Below, one piece after another: positions 45,185 through 53,448 of a stretch of DNA of 64,000 nucleotides (positions are counted from its first letter, which is position 1; each line of letters opens with the position of its first letter). Where the stretch lies: positions 620,001 through 684,000 of the forward strand of contig NZ_SGWV01000008.1 of assembly GCF_004216565.1 (NCBI RefSeq), written 5' to 3'. The position numbers and the translations under genes are program-made. The notes beneath the pieces were generated by a model. The model made no database searches. It saw only the letters and a program-made list of their open reading frames with translations, and was not told the DNA's origin. This DNA comes from Sphaerotilus mobilis (GTDB lineage Bacteria; Pseudomonadota; Gammaproteobacteria; Burkholderiales; Burkholderiaceae_C).

Positions 45185-45201
45185 GCCGACACGGTGTCGG
45201 C
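45185..45201 (-). other. Second hairpin in thiM leader
   Basis: GCCGACACGGTGTCGGC is a perfect eight-pair palindrome with one central base, adjoining the larger stem-loop by four bases. Either a stacked leader RNA structure or an operator is possible. Confidence 0.45.
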
Positions 45202-45335
45202 AGGTGGGTTCCGGAGGGCGCGATTCTAGGTTCGGAGGTCTGGGCGATGTCGCCGTCCCACACAAGACCACGGGCCGCACAACCGCGTTCTGGTGGACTC
45301 GGGCAAGCCCTTTGCCAACCGCGCTGCACAGCGCT

Positions 45336-45653
45336 TCAGACCCAGCCTTGCCGCCACACCCGGGCGTCCGTCAGGTCGCGCCAGTGCAGTTGCAGCACGC
45401 GCCGGGAGTGCACGGCCTCCAGCTCGATCTGTTCGATGCGCACAGCGGGCGGCTCGGCTTGGATCACCCGCACCACGACGAAATGCTTCTCGCGGTTGAC
45501 CGGCTGCACCGCCGTCCATTTGCTGAGCAGAAGCTTCTTCGGGCTGAGCGGGGTGCGGCGTGCCGGCGTGGCCGTGGCCGTCGTGTCTTCCGGCATGGCG
45601 TCTTCCGGCTTGACATCTTCCGGCAAGGCGGTCGGGGGCGGCGTGGTGTTCAA
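45336..45653 (-). CDS. TIGR02450-type small Trp-rich protein
   Basis: 105 residues. After a Pro/Thr/Glu-rich start it shows [24 protein letters not shown] and L-x-W-R-D-L-T-D-x-x-x-W-R-Q-G-W, the features of the TIGR02450 family. Function unknown. Its ATG overlaps the stop of the RIO kinase gene, implying coupled translation. Confidence 0.85.
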   Translation of the reverse strand: MNTTPPPTALPEDVKPEDAMPEDTTATATPARRTPLSPKKLLLSKWTAVQPVNREKHFVVVRVIQAEPPAVRIEQIELEAVHSRRVLQLHWRDLTDARVWRQGWV

Positions 45654-46498
45654 GACGCGGCTCCTCTGCGCAGGTCGCGCTCGGCGGCTTCCAGCCGGGC
45701 GTCTTCAATCTCGCGCAGCACAGCGCTCAGGTCCACGGCGCCCGGCCGGGGTTCGTAGCGACCCGTCAGCGGGGTCTCCGGGCTCAGCCGGCCGGCGGCG
45801 TAGAGGTCCCAGATCTCCGGGCCGTGGTGCGTGTCGAGCAGCTCTGGCGCGTGCTGGCCGAAGAAGTTGCGCAGGTTGTTCACGTCGCGCATCAACATGC
45901 GAGCGGCGTGGTTGTTGCCGGCGGCGTCCACCGCCTGCGGCAGGTCGATGATGACGGGGCCGTCCTGGGCCAGCAGGATGTTGAACTCCGACAGGTCGCC
46001 GTGCACGACGCCCGCGCACAGCATGCGCACCACCTCGCGCAGCAGCAGCGCGTGGTGCTCGCGTGCGGCCTCGGGCGTGTAGGGCACATCGTTGAGGCGC
46101 GGGGCGGCCAGGCCGTCGGCGTCCGCCACCAGCTCCATCAGCAGCACACCTTCAAAGAAGTGGAAGGGCTGGGGCACGCGCACACCGGCATCAGCCAGAC
46201 GGTACAGGGCGTCCACCTCGGCACTCTGCCAGGCGGCTTCCTGCTGCTCGCGCCCGTACCGGGTGCCCTTGGCCATGGCACGCGCCTGCCGGCTGTTCTT
46301 GACCTTGCGGTTTTCGGTGTAGTCCACCGCCTGCCGAAAGCTGCGGTCGGTGGCGGCCTTGTAGACCTTGGCGGCACGGGTGTCATCGCCACAGCGCACC
46401 ACGAACACCTCGGCTTCCTTGCCGCTCTTGAGTTGCCGCAGTACGCCATCGATCAGGCCTTCGTCGAGGAGCACTTGCAGGCGGGCCGGTGTTTTCAT
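45650..46498 (-). CDS. RIO1-like serine protein kinase
   Basis: 282 residues. It carries the RIO features A-A-K-V-Y-K (lysine), Y-T-E-N-R-K-V-K-N-S-R-Q-A-R-A-M-A-K (flexible loop), the catalytic V-H-G-D-L-S-E-F-N-I-L-L and V-I-I-D-L-P-Q-A-V. This corresponds to the PA4780-type bacterial RIO family. The target is unknown. It is upstream of, and translationally coupled to, the Trp-rich protein gene. Confidence 0.92.
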   Translation of the reverse strand: MKTPARLQVLLDEGLIDGVLRQLKSGKEAEVFVVRCGDDTRAAKVYKAATDRSFRQAVDYTENRKVKNSRQARAMAKGTRYGREQQEAAWQSAEVDALYRLADAGVRVPQPFHFFEGVLLMELVADADGLAAPRLNDVPYTPEAAREHHALLLREVVRMLCAGVVHGDLSEFNILLAQDGPVIIDLPQAVDAAGNNHAARMLMRDVNNLRNFFGQHAPELLDTHHGPEIWDLYAAGRLSPETPLTGRYEPRPGAVDLSAVLREIEDARLEAAERDLRRGAAS

Positions 46499-46531
46499 CG
46501 CCGCATTGTCGGCGGTGCCCAGCCCGGTGGT

Positions 46532-48391
46532 TCAGCCAGGCTGACCCTGCCAGGCCGGATGGGCGCGCCAGACGTCGAGCCAGTCATCCAAGCGATCGAC
46601 CGGCATCGGCCGGGCGATGCCAAAACCCTGTGCATAGCGGCAGCCCAGGCAGTGCAGTTCGGCTGCGTCGTCCAGGGTTTCGACGCCTTCGGCGGTGACC
46701 TCACAGCCAAAAGCCGCGCCCAGCGAGATCACGGCGTTGACCAGGGCGTGGTCGTTGCGGTCGGTGCTCAGGTCGCGCACAAAGGTCTGGTCGATCTTCA
46801 GCCCATCGACCGGCAGGTAGCGCAGGAGCGCCAGCGAGGAGTGCCCCGTGCCAAAGTCGTCGAGCGACACCTTGACCCCCAGCTCGCGACAGCGGCTGAC
46901 GGTGGCGGCCGCCTGATTCAGGTCGGTCACCGTGGCCGATTCGAGGATCTCCAGCTCCAGCAACGCGGGCCGCACACCCGGGTGCGCCGCCAGCAGCGCC
47001 GCAAGCCTGTCGGCAAATTCCGGCTGCAGGAGGTGGTCGGGGCTGATGTTGACGCTCGCCACCAGATCAAGTCCCTGCGAGCACCAGCGCTCGATCTGGC
47101 CCAGTGTCTGCGTCAGCACCCACTCGCCCAACAGGTGATCCAGCTCGGTGTGTTGCAGATTGGCCAGAAAGGAAAGGGGCGGCAGCAAGCCCTGTTCCGG
47201 ATGCTGCCAACGCACCAGCGCCTCCACCCCGACCACGCGGCCGTCGCCAAGGTCGATCTTGGGCTGAAAGTGCACGCGGAACTCGCCCTGGACCAGCGCC
47301 AGCCTCAGCCGCGCTTGCTGCTCACGGTGCATCTGCGCTCGGCGCGCCAGTTGCACATCAAAGTGCAACACCCGATTCTTGCCCTGCTCCTTGGCCGAAT
47401 ACATGGCCTGATCCGCGTGGCGCATCAAGGTGTCGGCGTCGGCGTCGTCGCCGGGGAACAGGGTCACACCCATGCTGGCGGCCACGCTGAGCGAGTGTTT
47501 GCCGAGTTTGATGGGTCGCGCCAGGCTGGCCATCACACGGGCCAATGCGGCATCGCAGTCGTCCGGGTCGGCGAGGTCGAGCAGCAGCACGAACTCGTCT
47601 CCGCCGATGCGCGCCAGGGTGTCTTCGGCACGCAGCACGGTGCAGAGGTGACGGGTGACGCCCAACAGGGCCAAATCGCCCATGGCATGGCCGAACCGGT
47701 CGTTGATGTCCTTGAAGCCGTCCAGATCGAGGTAGCACACGGCCAGCAGGTGCCCTTGCCGACGGGCACGTGCCATGGCCTGGTTGAGCCGGTCAACAAA
47801 CCGTCGGCGGTTGGGCAAGCCCGTCAGGTCATCGAAGTGGGCCATGCGGTCCAGCTCGGCCGCATGGGCGGACAGGTGGCTGATGTCCGAGAAGGCCCCG
47901 ACGCCATGCTGGATCTGGCCCGTCAGGTCGTGCACCACCGCGAGCGAGAGCCTCAGCGTGTGCACTTGGCCATCGGCCTTGATGCCCTGGACCTCACCTT
48001 GCCAGTGGCCATGCCATCGCGCGTGTTCGAGGTGTTGGGCGAACTCGCCCTTGTGGATGCCCAGGGCCGACAGACTGCCGGGGGCCTTGCCCAGCACGGC
48101 CTCGCGCGCCAGCCCGGTGATGCGAGAAAAGGCGGGGTTGACGTCAACGATCAGGCCGCGGCTGTCGCAGAAGAAGAGCCCGTCGGCCGTGTGCTTGAAG
48201 ACGGCCGCCGCCAGCTGCAACTCACCCTCGGCGGCGACGAGCGCTTCGTTTTGAAGCTCCAGCTCGATCTGGTGCACATCAAGCTCGTGCAGCAAGGCCA
48301 TCGCCTCGTCGTTGGCCAGCTTGCGCGGGGGCCGTGCAGCCATCCGGTGCTCGGCCAGGCTGCGCAACGTGGCGGCCCTGAGCGGGTTCAT
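46532..48391 (-). CDS. PAS-GGDEF-EAL c-di-GMP protein
   Basis: 619 residues, no membrane segment. An N-terminal helical part (about 20-60, with E-L-D-V-H-Q-I-E-L-E-L-Q-N-E) precedes a PAS domain (about 62-180), GGDEF (about 185-345, I-G-G-D-E-F intact) and EAL (about 360-610, V-E-A-L-V-R-W and D-D-F-G-T-G-H-S-S). Both activities are possible. It is divergent from the CheB-CheR fusion gene across 118 bp; the E-L-x-V-H-Q-I-E-L-E-x-Q-N-E helix is often linked to CheB/CheR-PAS systems, so the two may share a pathway. Confidence 0.93.
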   Translation of the reverse strand: MNPLRAATLRSLAEHRMAARPPRKLANDEAMALLHELDVHQIELELQNEALVAAEGELQLAAAVFKHTADGLFFCDSRGLIVDVNPAFSRITGLAREAVLGKAPGSLSALGIHKGEFAQHLEHARWHGHWQGEVQGIKADGQVHTLRLSLAVVHDLTGQIQHGVGAFSDISHLSAHAAELDRMAHFDDLTGLPNRRRFVDRLNQAMARARRQGHLLAVCYLDLDGFKDINDRFGHAMGDLALLGVTRHLCTVLRAEDTLARIGGDEFVLLLDLADPDDCDAALARVMASLARPIKLGKHSLSVAASMGVTLFPGDDADADTLMRHADQAMYSAKEQGKNRVLHFDVQLARRAQMHREQQARLRLALVQGEFRVHFQPKIDLGDGRVVGVEALVRWQHPEQGLLPPLSFLANLQHTELDHLLGEWVLTQTLGQIERWCSQGLDLVASVNISPDHLLQPEFADRLAALLAAHPGVRPALLELEILESATVTDLNQAAATVSRCRELGVKVSLDDFGTGHSSLALLRYLPVDGLKIDQTFVRDLSTDRNDHALVNAVISLGAAFGCEVTAEGVETLDDAAELHCLGCRYAQGFGIARPMPVDRLDDWLDVWRAHPAWQGQPG

Positions 48392-48509
48392 GTCCTGACC
48401 TTGAACTGGCAGCTACACATACCAACGAGCGTCTGCGATGGTTTCAACGGTTTGAGTCTGCCAGAAGCACGCTACGCTGGCGCCCCCGTCCTGCCCGACA
48501 AAAGCGCCC

Positions 48510-51020
48510 ATGCACCCAACTTTTGCCCCACGTCAACGGACTCACCGGGTGGTGGGCGTGGGGGCCTCTGCAGGCGGTCTGGCGGCGCTCAAGGCCTTGT
48601 TGCAAGGCGTCCCCCCGCAATCGGGCCTGTCGTTTGTGATCGTCCAGCACCTGGACCCCACGCGCAAGGCGATGCTGGTGGAGCTGCTTCAGGGCGCCAC
48701 GCAGATGCCGGTGCGCGAAGCCACGCAGGACATGCCCGTGCAGCCCGATGTGGTCTACGTGGCGCCGCCCAACCGGGAGCTGACCTTTGCACAGGGCAAG
48801 CTCCAGTTGTCTGCGCCCAGCCAGCCGCGTGGCCTGGGCCTGAGCATCGACATCATGTTGTCCTCGCTGGCCAGAGATTCTGGCGTGTGCGCAGCAGGCA
48901 TCGTCCTGTCCGGCATGGGCAACGACGGCACCTTGGGCTTGCAGGCCATCAAGTTGCAGGGCGGTCTGACGCTGGTGCAGCAACCCGAGACGGCCGCCTT
49001 CGATGCCATGCCGCGCAGCGCCATCGCGGCCGGTGCGGCGGACATCGTCTGCCCGCCCGAGGCGATGGGCCAGCGGCTGTGGGATCTGCGCGAAGTCCCC
49101 GCCAGCGGCGAACCGAGCGTGCGCGATGTGGCGGCGCTCGACGAGGTGTTGGACCTGCTGCGCCAACACTGCGGGCGCGATCTGAGCCAGTACAAGCTCA
49201 GCACCTTGAACCGCCGCGTGGCCAGACGCCTGGCCGTGCATGACCTGGCCGACCTGCCTGCGTACGCCACCTTCGTTCGCCACAACCCGCAGGAACTGGC
49301 GCTGCTGTTCCAGGAAATGCTGATCGGGGTGACCAGCTTCTTTCGCGACCCGACGGTCTGGCAAGAGCTGTTGGACACCGTGCTGCCGGTGCTTCTGACC
49401 CAGTCTGCTCACCCAGGCCCGGTGCGAGCCTGGGTGGCGGGCTGCTCGACCGGCGAAGAGGCCTACAGCCTCGCCATGGCCTTCTGCGAAGCAGTCGCCG
49501 CGCAGCCCGCTGGTCAGGCCCGCGCACTTCAGATCTTCGCCAGCGATGTCAACGCCGAGGCCATCGCCGTGGCCCGCCGCGGACGTTACCCAGCGGCCGC
49601 AGTGGCAGAGCTGTCGCCCGAGCGGCGCGAACGTTTCTTCGCGCCGGAAGGCCACGAAGTCGTCATCGACAAGGCGATCCGAGAGATGGTGTTGTTCGCT
49701 CAGCACGACGTGATCCTTGACCCGCCTTTCACCCGACTGGACCTGATCAGCTGCCGCAACCTGTTGATCTACTTCGACGCCCGCTTGCAGCGCCGTTTGC
49801 TGCCGCTGTTTGCCTACAGCCTGCGCCCGGGTGGCGCGCTCATGCTGGGCAGCTCCGAGACCGTGGGCAGTGCCAGCCGCCTGTTCGAGCCCGCGAGCGC
49901 CCGATCGAGGCTGTTCTGGCGCAGCACGCAGTCGGTGTTGGGGTCAGCCATCGAATTCCCGACACTCAAGCGGACCCCCTCGGGTCCAGCCTACCCGGAG
50001 AAAACCTTGCTCAACCCCTCCCTCGACGCTCCCTTGGAGGCCCTCGTCAGCCAGCTGCTGCTCGACGGGTTTTCGCCGCCGGCCGTGCTGGTCAACGCCC
50101 AGGGCGACATCCTCTTCATCAGCGGCAGCACCGGCCGCTATCTGGAGCCGGCGTCTGGCAAGGCCAACTGGAACCTGCATGTCATGGCGCGCCCAGGTCT
50201 GCGCGCCCAACTCGCCACCGCGCTTCGCCAGGTCTTTGTGGACGGTCAGCCGGTGACCACGCCGGCTCTGCGGCTGAAGGAGGACGACACGCAAGCGGTG
50301 GTCCTGCGCATCCAGCGCGTCAAGACCGCCACGGTGCCCCAGGGTCTGGCCTTGGTGGTCTTTCAGGACCAGCCGGTCACACGCAAGCGACGCAGCGCTG
50401 GCCTGCTAGCCGACGGTGCCAGCGCCGCCGAATTGGCCCGCCTGCAAGACGAGGTGCACGCCTTGCGCCAGGAGATGGTGGCCTCGGCCGAAGAGCTGCA
50501 AGCCACCAACGAGGAACTGCAGGCCACCAACGAGGAACTGCAATCCGCCAACGAGGAGCTGACCACCTCCAAGGAAGAGGCGCAATCGATGAACGAGGAA
50601 CTGCAGACGCTCAACACCGAGCTGCAGTCCAAGCTCGACGATCTGGCCCTGGCCCAGAGCGACATGCAGAACCTGCTCAACAGCACGGACATTGCCACGC
50701 TCTTCCTCGACGGCGAACTGAACGTGCGCCGCTACACCGAGCAGATCACCCGCCTCATCCACCTGCGTCCGGGCGACATCGGTCGCCCTCTGTCGGACCT
50801 GGCCACCACGCTCGTCTACCCCGAACTCGAAGACGACGCCCGCGAGACCCTGCGCAGCCTCCACTTCATCGAGAAGCAGGTCAGCACCCAGAGCGGCCAG
50901 TGGTACCAGGTGCGCATCAAGCCCTACCGCACCCTCGCCAACCTGATCCAAGGCGTCGTCATCACACTGATCGACATCACGGCCGCCAAGGAACTGGAAG
51001 CCCGCTTGCGCGGCGGCTGA
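48510..51020 (+). CDS. CheB-CheR-coiled-coil-PAS fusion
   Basis: 836 residues. CheB methylesterase (about 10-190) has G-A-S-A-G-G (Ser), Q-H-L-D-P (His) and G-M-G-N-D-G (Asp). CheR methyltransferase (about 205-480) has G-C-S-T-G-E-E-A-Y-S. A region with a PAS-like fold follows, then a heptad coiled coil about 640-710 with repeated A-T-N-E-E-L-Q and a C-terminal PAS (about 710-835). No receiver domain is present. Such fusions modulate chemosensory-like or c-di-GMP-linked sensors; no methyl-accepting protein is nearby. Confidence 0.93.
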   Translation: MHPTFAPRQRTHRVVGVGASAGGLAALKALLQGVPPQSGLSFVIVQHLDPTRKAMLVELLQGATQMPVREATQDMPVQPDVVYVAPPNRELTFAQGKLQLSAPSQPRGLGLSIDIMLSSLARDSGVCAAGIVLSGMGNDGTLGLQAIKLQGGLTLVQQPETAAFDAMPRSAIAAGAADIVCPPEAMGQRLWDLREVPASGEPSVRDVAALDEVLDLLRQHCGRDLSQYKLSTLNRRVARRLAVHDLADLPAYATFVRHNPQELALLFQEMLIGVTSFFRDPTVWQELLDTVLPVLLTQSAHPGPVRAWVAGCSTGEEAYSLAMAFCEAVAAQPAGQARALQIFASDVNAEAIAVARRGRYPAAAVAELSPERRERFFAPEGHEVVIDKAIREMVLFAQHDVILDPPFTRLDLISCRNLLIYFDARLQRRLLPLFAYSLRPGGALMLGSSETVGSASRLFEPASARSRLFWRSTQSVLGSAIEFPTLKRTPSGPAYPEKTLLNPSLDAPLEALVSQLLLDGFSPPAVLVNAQGDILFISGSTGRYLEPASGKANWNLHVMARPGLRAQLATALRQVFVDGQPVTTPALRLKEDDTQAVVLRIQRVKTATVPQGLALVVFQDQPVTRKRRSAGLLADGASAAELARLQDEVHALRQEMVASAEELQATNEELQATNEELQSANEELTTSKEEAQSMNEELQTLNTELQSKLDDLALAQSDMQNLLNSTDIATLFLDGELNVRRYTEQITRLIHLRPGDIGRPLSDLATTLVYPELEDDARETLRSLHFIEKQVSTQSGQWYQVRIKPYRTLANLIQGVVITLIDITAAKELEARLRGG
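50502..50542 (+). repeat. 21-bp heptad repeat in CheB-CheR coiled coil
   Basis: GCCACCAACGAGGAACTGCA occurs at 50502-50521 and, unchanged, at 50523-50542, encoding two A-T-N-E-E-L-Q heptads; a diverged third follows. Identity including third positions points to recent duplication or conversion. Confidence 0.9.
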
Positions 51021-51093
51021 TCGGGCGATGGCACGCCTGCAGGACGGCACCCTGGGGGCAGCGGACAAGGGCGTGGGATGACGTGAAGGGTCC

Positions 51094-51143
51094 GTGCAGA
51101 GCTGTCAGTGCAGAGATGTCGGTGCAGAGATGTCAATGCAGAA
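51094..51143. repeat. 14-bp tandem repeat at the caspase gene end
   Basis: GTGCAGAGMTGTCR is repeated three times (51094-51107, 51108-51121, 51122-51135) with a partial fourth to 51143. The array spans the stop codon of the caspase-like gene (51133-51135). It is a candidate variable-number repeat. Confidence 0.85.
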
Positions 51144-53316
51144 CCGCCTGGGCCTGGCGCTCGCCACCCCGGCGGAATCCGTAGAGGGTCAACGAGGCAC
51201 GAACGAGGTCGCCCTTGTCGTCGAAGGCGATCGGACCGGTCACGCCCTTGTAGCCGGTGGTCCGGGCCAGCGCCTGCAACACGCGCGCAGGCTCGATGGA
51301 ATCAGCCCGACGCATGGCGTCGATCAGCACGCGGACGGCGTCGTAGGTGTAGGGCGCGTAGATCTGCACGTCCATGCCGAAGCGGGCCTTGTAGCGACGC
51401 TTGAAGTCAACCATCGGGGCGGTGAACTCGCCATCGACACCGCCGGACTCGTAACACAGGACGCGCCCGTCAACGGGATCGGCTCCGCCGGCCAGCTTGA
51501 CCAGTTCGCCGCTGCAGATGCCGTCACCACCCAGCAGACGGGCGTCGATGCCCATCTGCCGCATCTGCCGCAGCAGCGGACCCGCCACGCTGTCCATGCC
51601 ACCGAAGAAGACGACATCGGGCCGCCGGGCCTTGAGACTGGTCAGGATCGCGGTGTGATCGGTGGCCGGATCGTTGGTGAACTCACGCCCGACCACCTCG
51701 GCACCAGCAGCCTTCACGGCACGCTCGAAGGCGTCGACGACGCCGACGCCATAGGCCGTGCGGTCGTCGATCAATGCAATCTTGCGCGCCCCCAGTTGCT
51801 GGACGGCATATCGGCCAAAGGCCTCGCTGGCGTGCTGATCGTCAGTGATGAGGCGGAAGGTGGTCCGGAAACCCTGGCGGGTCAGCTTCGGATTGGTCGC
51901 CGACGGCGAGATCTGCGCAATGCCGGCTTGCTGATAGACCGCAGAGGCAGGAATGCTGGTGCCAGAGTTGAGATGACCCACCACGCCCACCACCCCCTGG
52001 GCAACCACCCGGCGGGCGGCCTCGACACCTGATTTCGGATCCGCGCCATCGTCGTCCGTGACCAGTTCGAACCGAAGCTCACGTCCGCCGATGCGCACGC
52101 CAGCAGCATTGGCCTCCTCGATCGCCAGACGTGCGCCGTTCTCGTTGTCGAGCCCGAGGTGAGCAATGGCGCCGGACGTGGGGCCGACATGTCCGATGCG
52201 CACCAGTGTCTTGCCCGTCGACAAGGACCCAACGGGGGGCGTGATCATCGCGACCTGGCTCGATGGACCGCTGGGTGCCGCCAGTCGGCGCGCAGCGTCG
52301 AGCCGCTGGCGGGCCTGCTGGCGCAAGTCGTCATCCTCGCGGCTGATCGGGTTGTCTTCGGTCCAAAGTCCGAGAAAGCGGTCCCAGGCCATGGCCTGGA
52401 GGTCGCTGCTCCCGGAAAAGCCAGTGGTCTTGTCGAAGTCCGCCTTCATGCGCTGCTGCCAGCCGTTCCAGGCTTGTCGGCTGGCCTCCTCGCGCTGCAG
52501 GTCTTCGAGGCTGATGCCGGTCGACGCGGTCGGCGGCACGAGCGCTGGCGCGGTCGCGGAAGAAGGCGGTCGGAAGTAGAAATCGCCCTTCAGGCTGCCC
52601 TCCCCCCACGGCTCCTGCTGCCCCTGGCTGACACGCTCCACGGCGGCCGCGACGCGCTTGAGCATCAGCTCGACGGGAACACCGGGCAGGTCGATCGCCT
52701 TGAGCAGTTCGGTGGTGTACAGGCCGTTGGCACCGGAGCCGTCAGCAGCCACGCTGCCCGGACGCGTGGCGAAGTGCATCAACGTGCCGCCCGGTGCGTC
52801 AGCCACTCGCGCCAGACCCCGGCTGGCGCTGCGAAACCCTCGGGCATAGGGGTTGTTGCGGCAAGCGTCAAGGATCAGCAGCTTCACGCCGGCCTTGGCC
52901 TCGTCGAGTCGTTCGAGCAAGGACCCGACGTTCAAGCTGTTGAGAGGGACATCGTCCTCGTTCTGGATCTCGGCATCGACCGCAGGCAGATAGTTCACCC
53001 CGCGCACCTGCAGGCCGTGGCCTGCATAGAAGACCACCACGTCATCGCCAGGCCGGATCCGGCTGGCAAACCCGCTGACGGTGCGACCGATCTGCGCCCG
53101 TTTCAGGTTCTCGACCTTGTGCACGGTGAAGCCGAGCTGCTGCAATTTGGCTTCCACGGCACGGGCGTCGTTGACGGGATTGCGAAGCGGGCTGTCGGCA
53201 TATGCCGCATTGCCGATGACCAAAGCGAGCCGTGCTGCCTGCGCAGGCAGCGCCTGCAGCAAAAGAAGCAGGCCAAGGCCAACCAGGAGCCGGTGCGACG
53301 CAAGGATCGAGGACAT
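51133..53316 (-). CDS. Exported caspase-like protease fused to LivJ-type binding protein
   Basis: 727 residues from the ATG at 53316, which begins a signal peptide (hydrophobic to about 22, A-Q-A at 25-27). Residues 28-245 are a caspase/metacaspase-like (peptidase C14) domain: L-A-L-V-I-G-N-A-A-Y, catalytic His100 in Y-A-G-H-G and Cys152 in L-D-A-C-R-N-N-P. A linker (about 255-360, with a W-rich S-R-Q-A-W-N-G-W segment) joins a complete branched-chain amino acid type periplasmic binding domain (about 370-727: I-G-H-V-G-P-T-S-G, G-V-V-G-H-L-N-S-G-T). Both domains should be periplasmic. Ligand binding may control protease activity. The gene lies downstream of the anchored kinase-like gene on the same strand. 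Confidence 0.9.
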   Translation of the reverse strand: MSSILASHRLLVGLGLLLLLQALPAQAARLALVIGNAAYADSPLRNPVNDARAVEAKLQQLGFTVHKVENLKRAQIGRTVSGFASRIRPGDDVVVFYAGHGLQVRGVNYLPAVDAEIQNEDDVPLNSLNVGSLLERLDEAKAGVKLLILDACRNNPYARGFRSASRGLARVADAPGGTLMHFATRPGSVAADGSGANGLYTTELLKAIDLPGVPVELMLKRVAAAVERVSQGQQEPWGEGSLKGDFYFRPPSSATAPALVPPTASTGISLEDLQREEASRQAWNGWQQRMKADFDKTTGFSGSSDLQAMAWDRFLGLWTEDNPISREDDDLRQQARQRLDAARRLAAPSGPSSQVAMITPPVGSLSTGKTLVRIGHVGPTSGAIAHLGLDNENGARLAIEEANAAGVRIGGRELRFELVTDDDGADPKSGVEAARRVVAQGVVGVVGHLNSGTSIPASAVYQQAGIAQISPSATNPKLTRQGFRTTFRLITDDQHASEAFGRYAVQQLGARKIALIDDRTAYGVGVVDAFERAVKAAGAEVVGREFTNDPATDHTAILTSLKARRPDVVFFGGMDSVAGPLLRQMRQMGIDARLLGGDGICSGELVKLAGGADPVDGRVLCYESGGVDGEFTAPMVDFKRRYKARFGMDVQIYAPYTYDAVRVLIDAMRRADSIEPARVLQALARTTGYKGVTGPIAFDDKGDLVRASLTLYGFRRGGERQAQAVLH

Positions 53317-53448
53317 GGCGGTGTTGGAAGGCGTCGACGGTTGGGATGCCAGAACTGTATCGGCCTGACCCTTCGCCGCCATCGGCAGACCGCCACCCGG
53401 CCGCGTGCTTTGCGCGAAGTGCTGCACGCCTGCAGCGGACCTGCCGCG

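Noticed and set aside
45824-49243. 1139-codon plus-strand frame over RIO kinase and GGDEF/EAL genes
   Set aside because: It crosses several well-supported genes in antisense and shows no domain.
51094-51143. CRISPR-like repeat array
   Set aside because: The 14-bp units are directly adjacent with no spacers; it is a simple tandem repeat.
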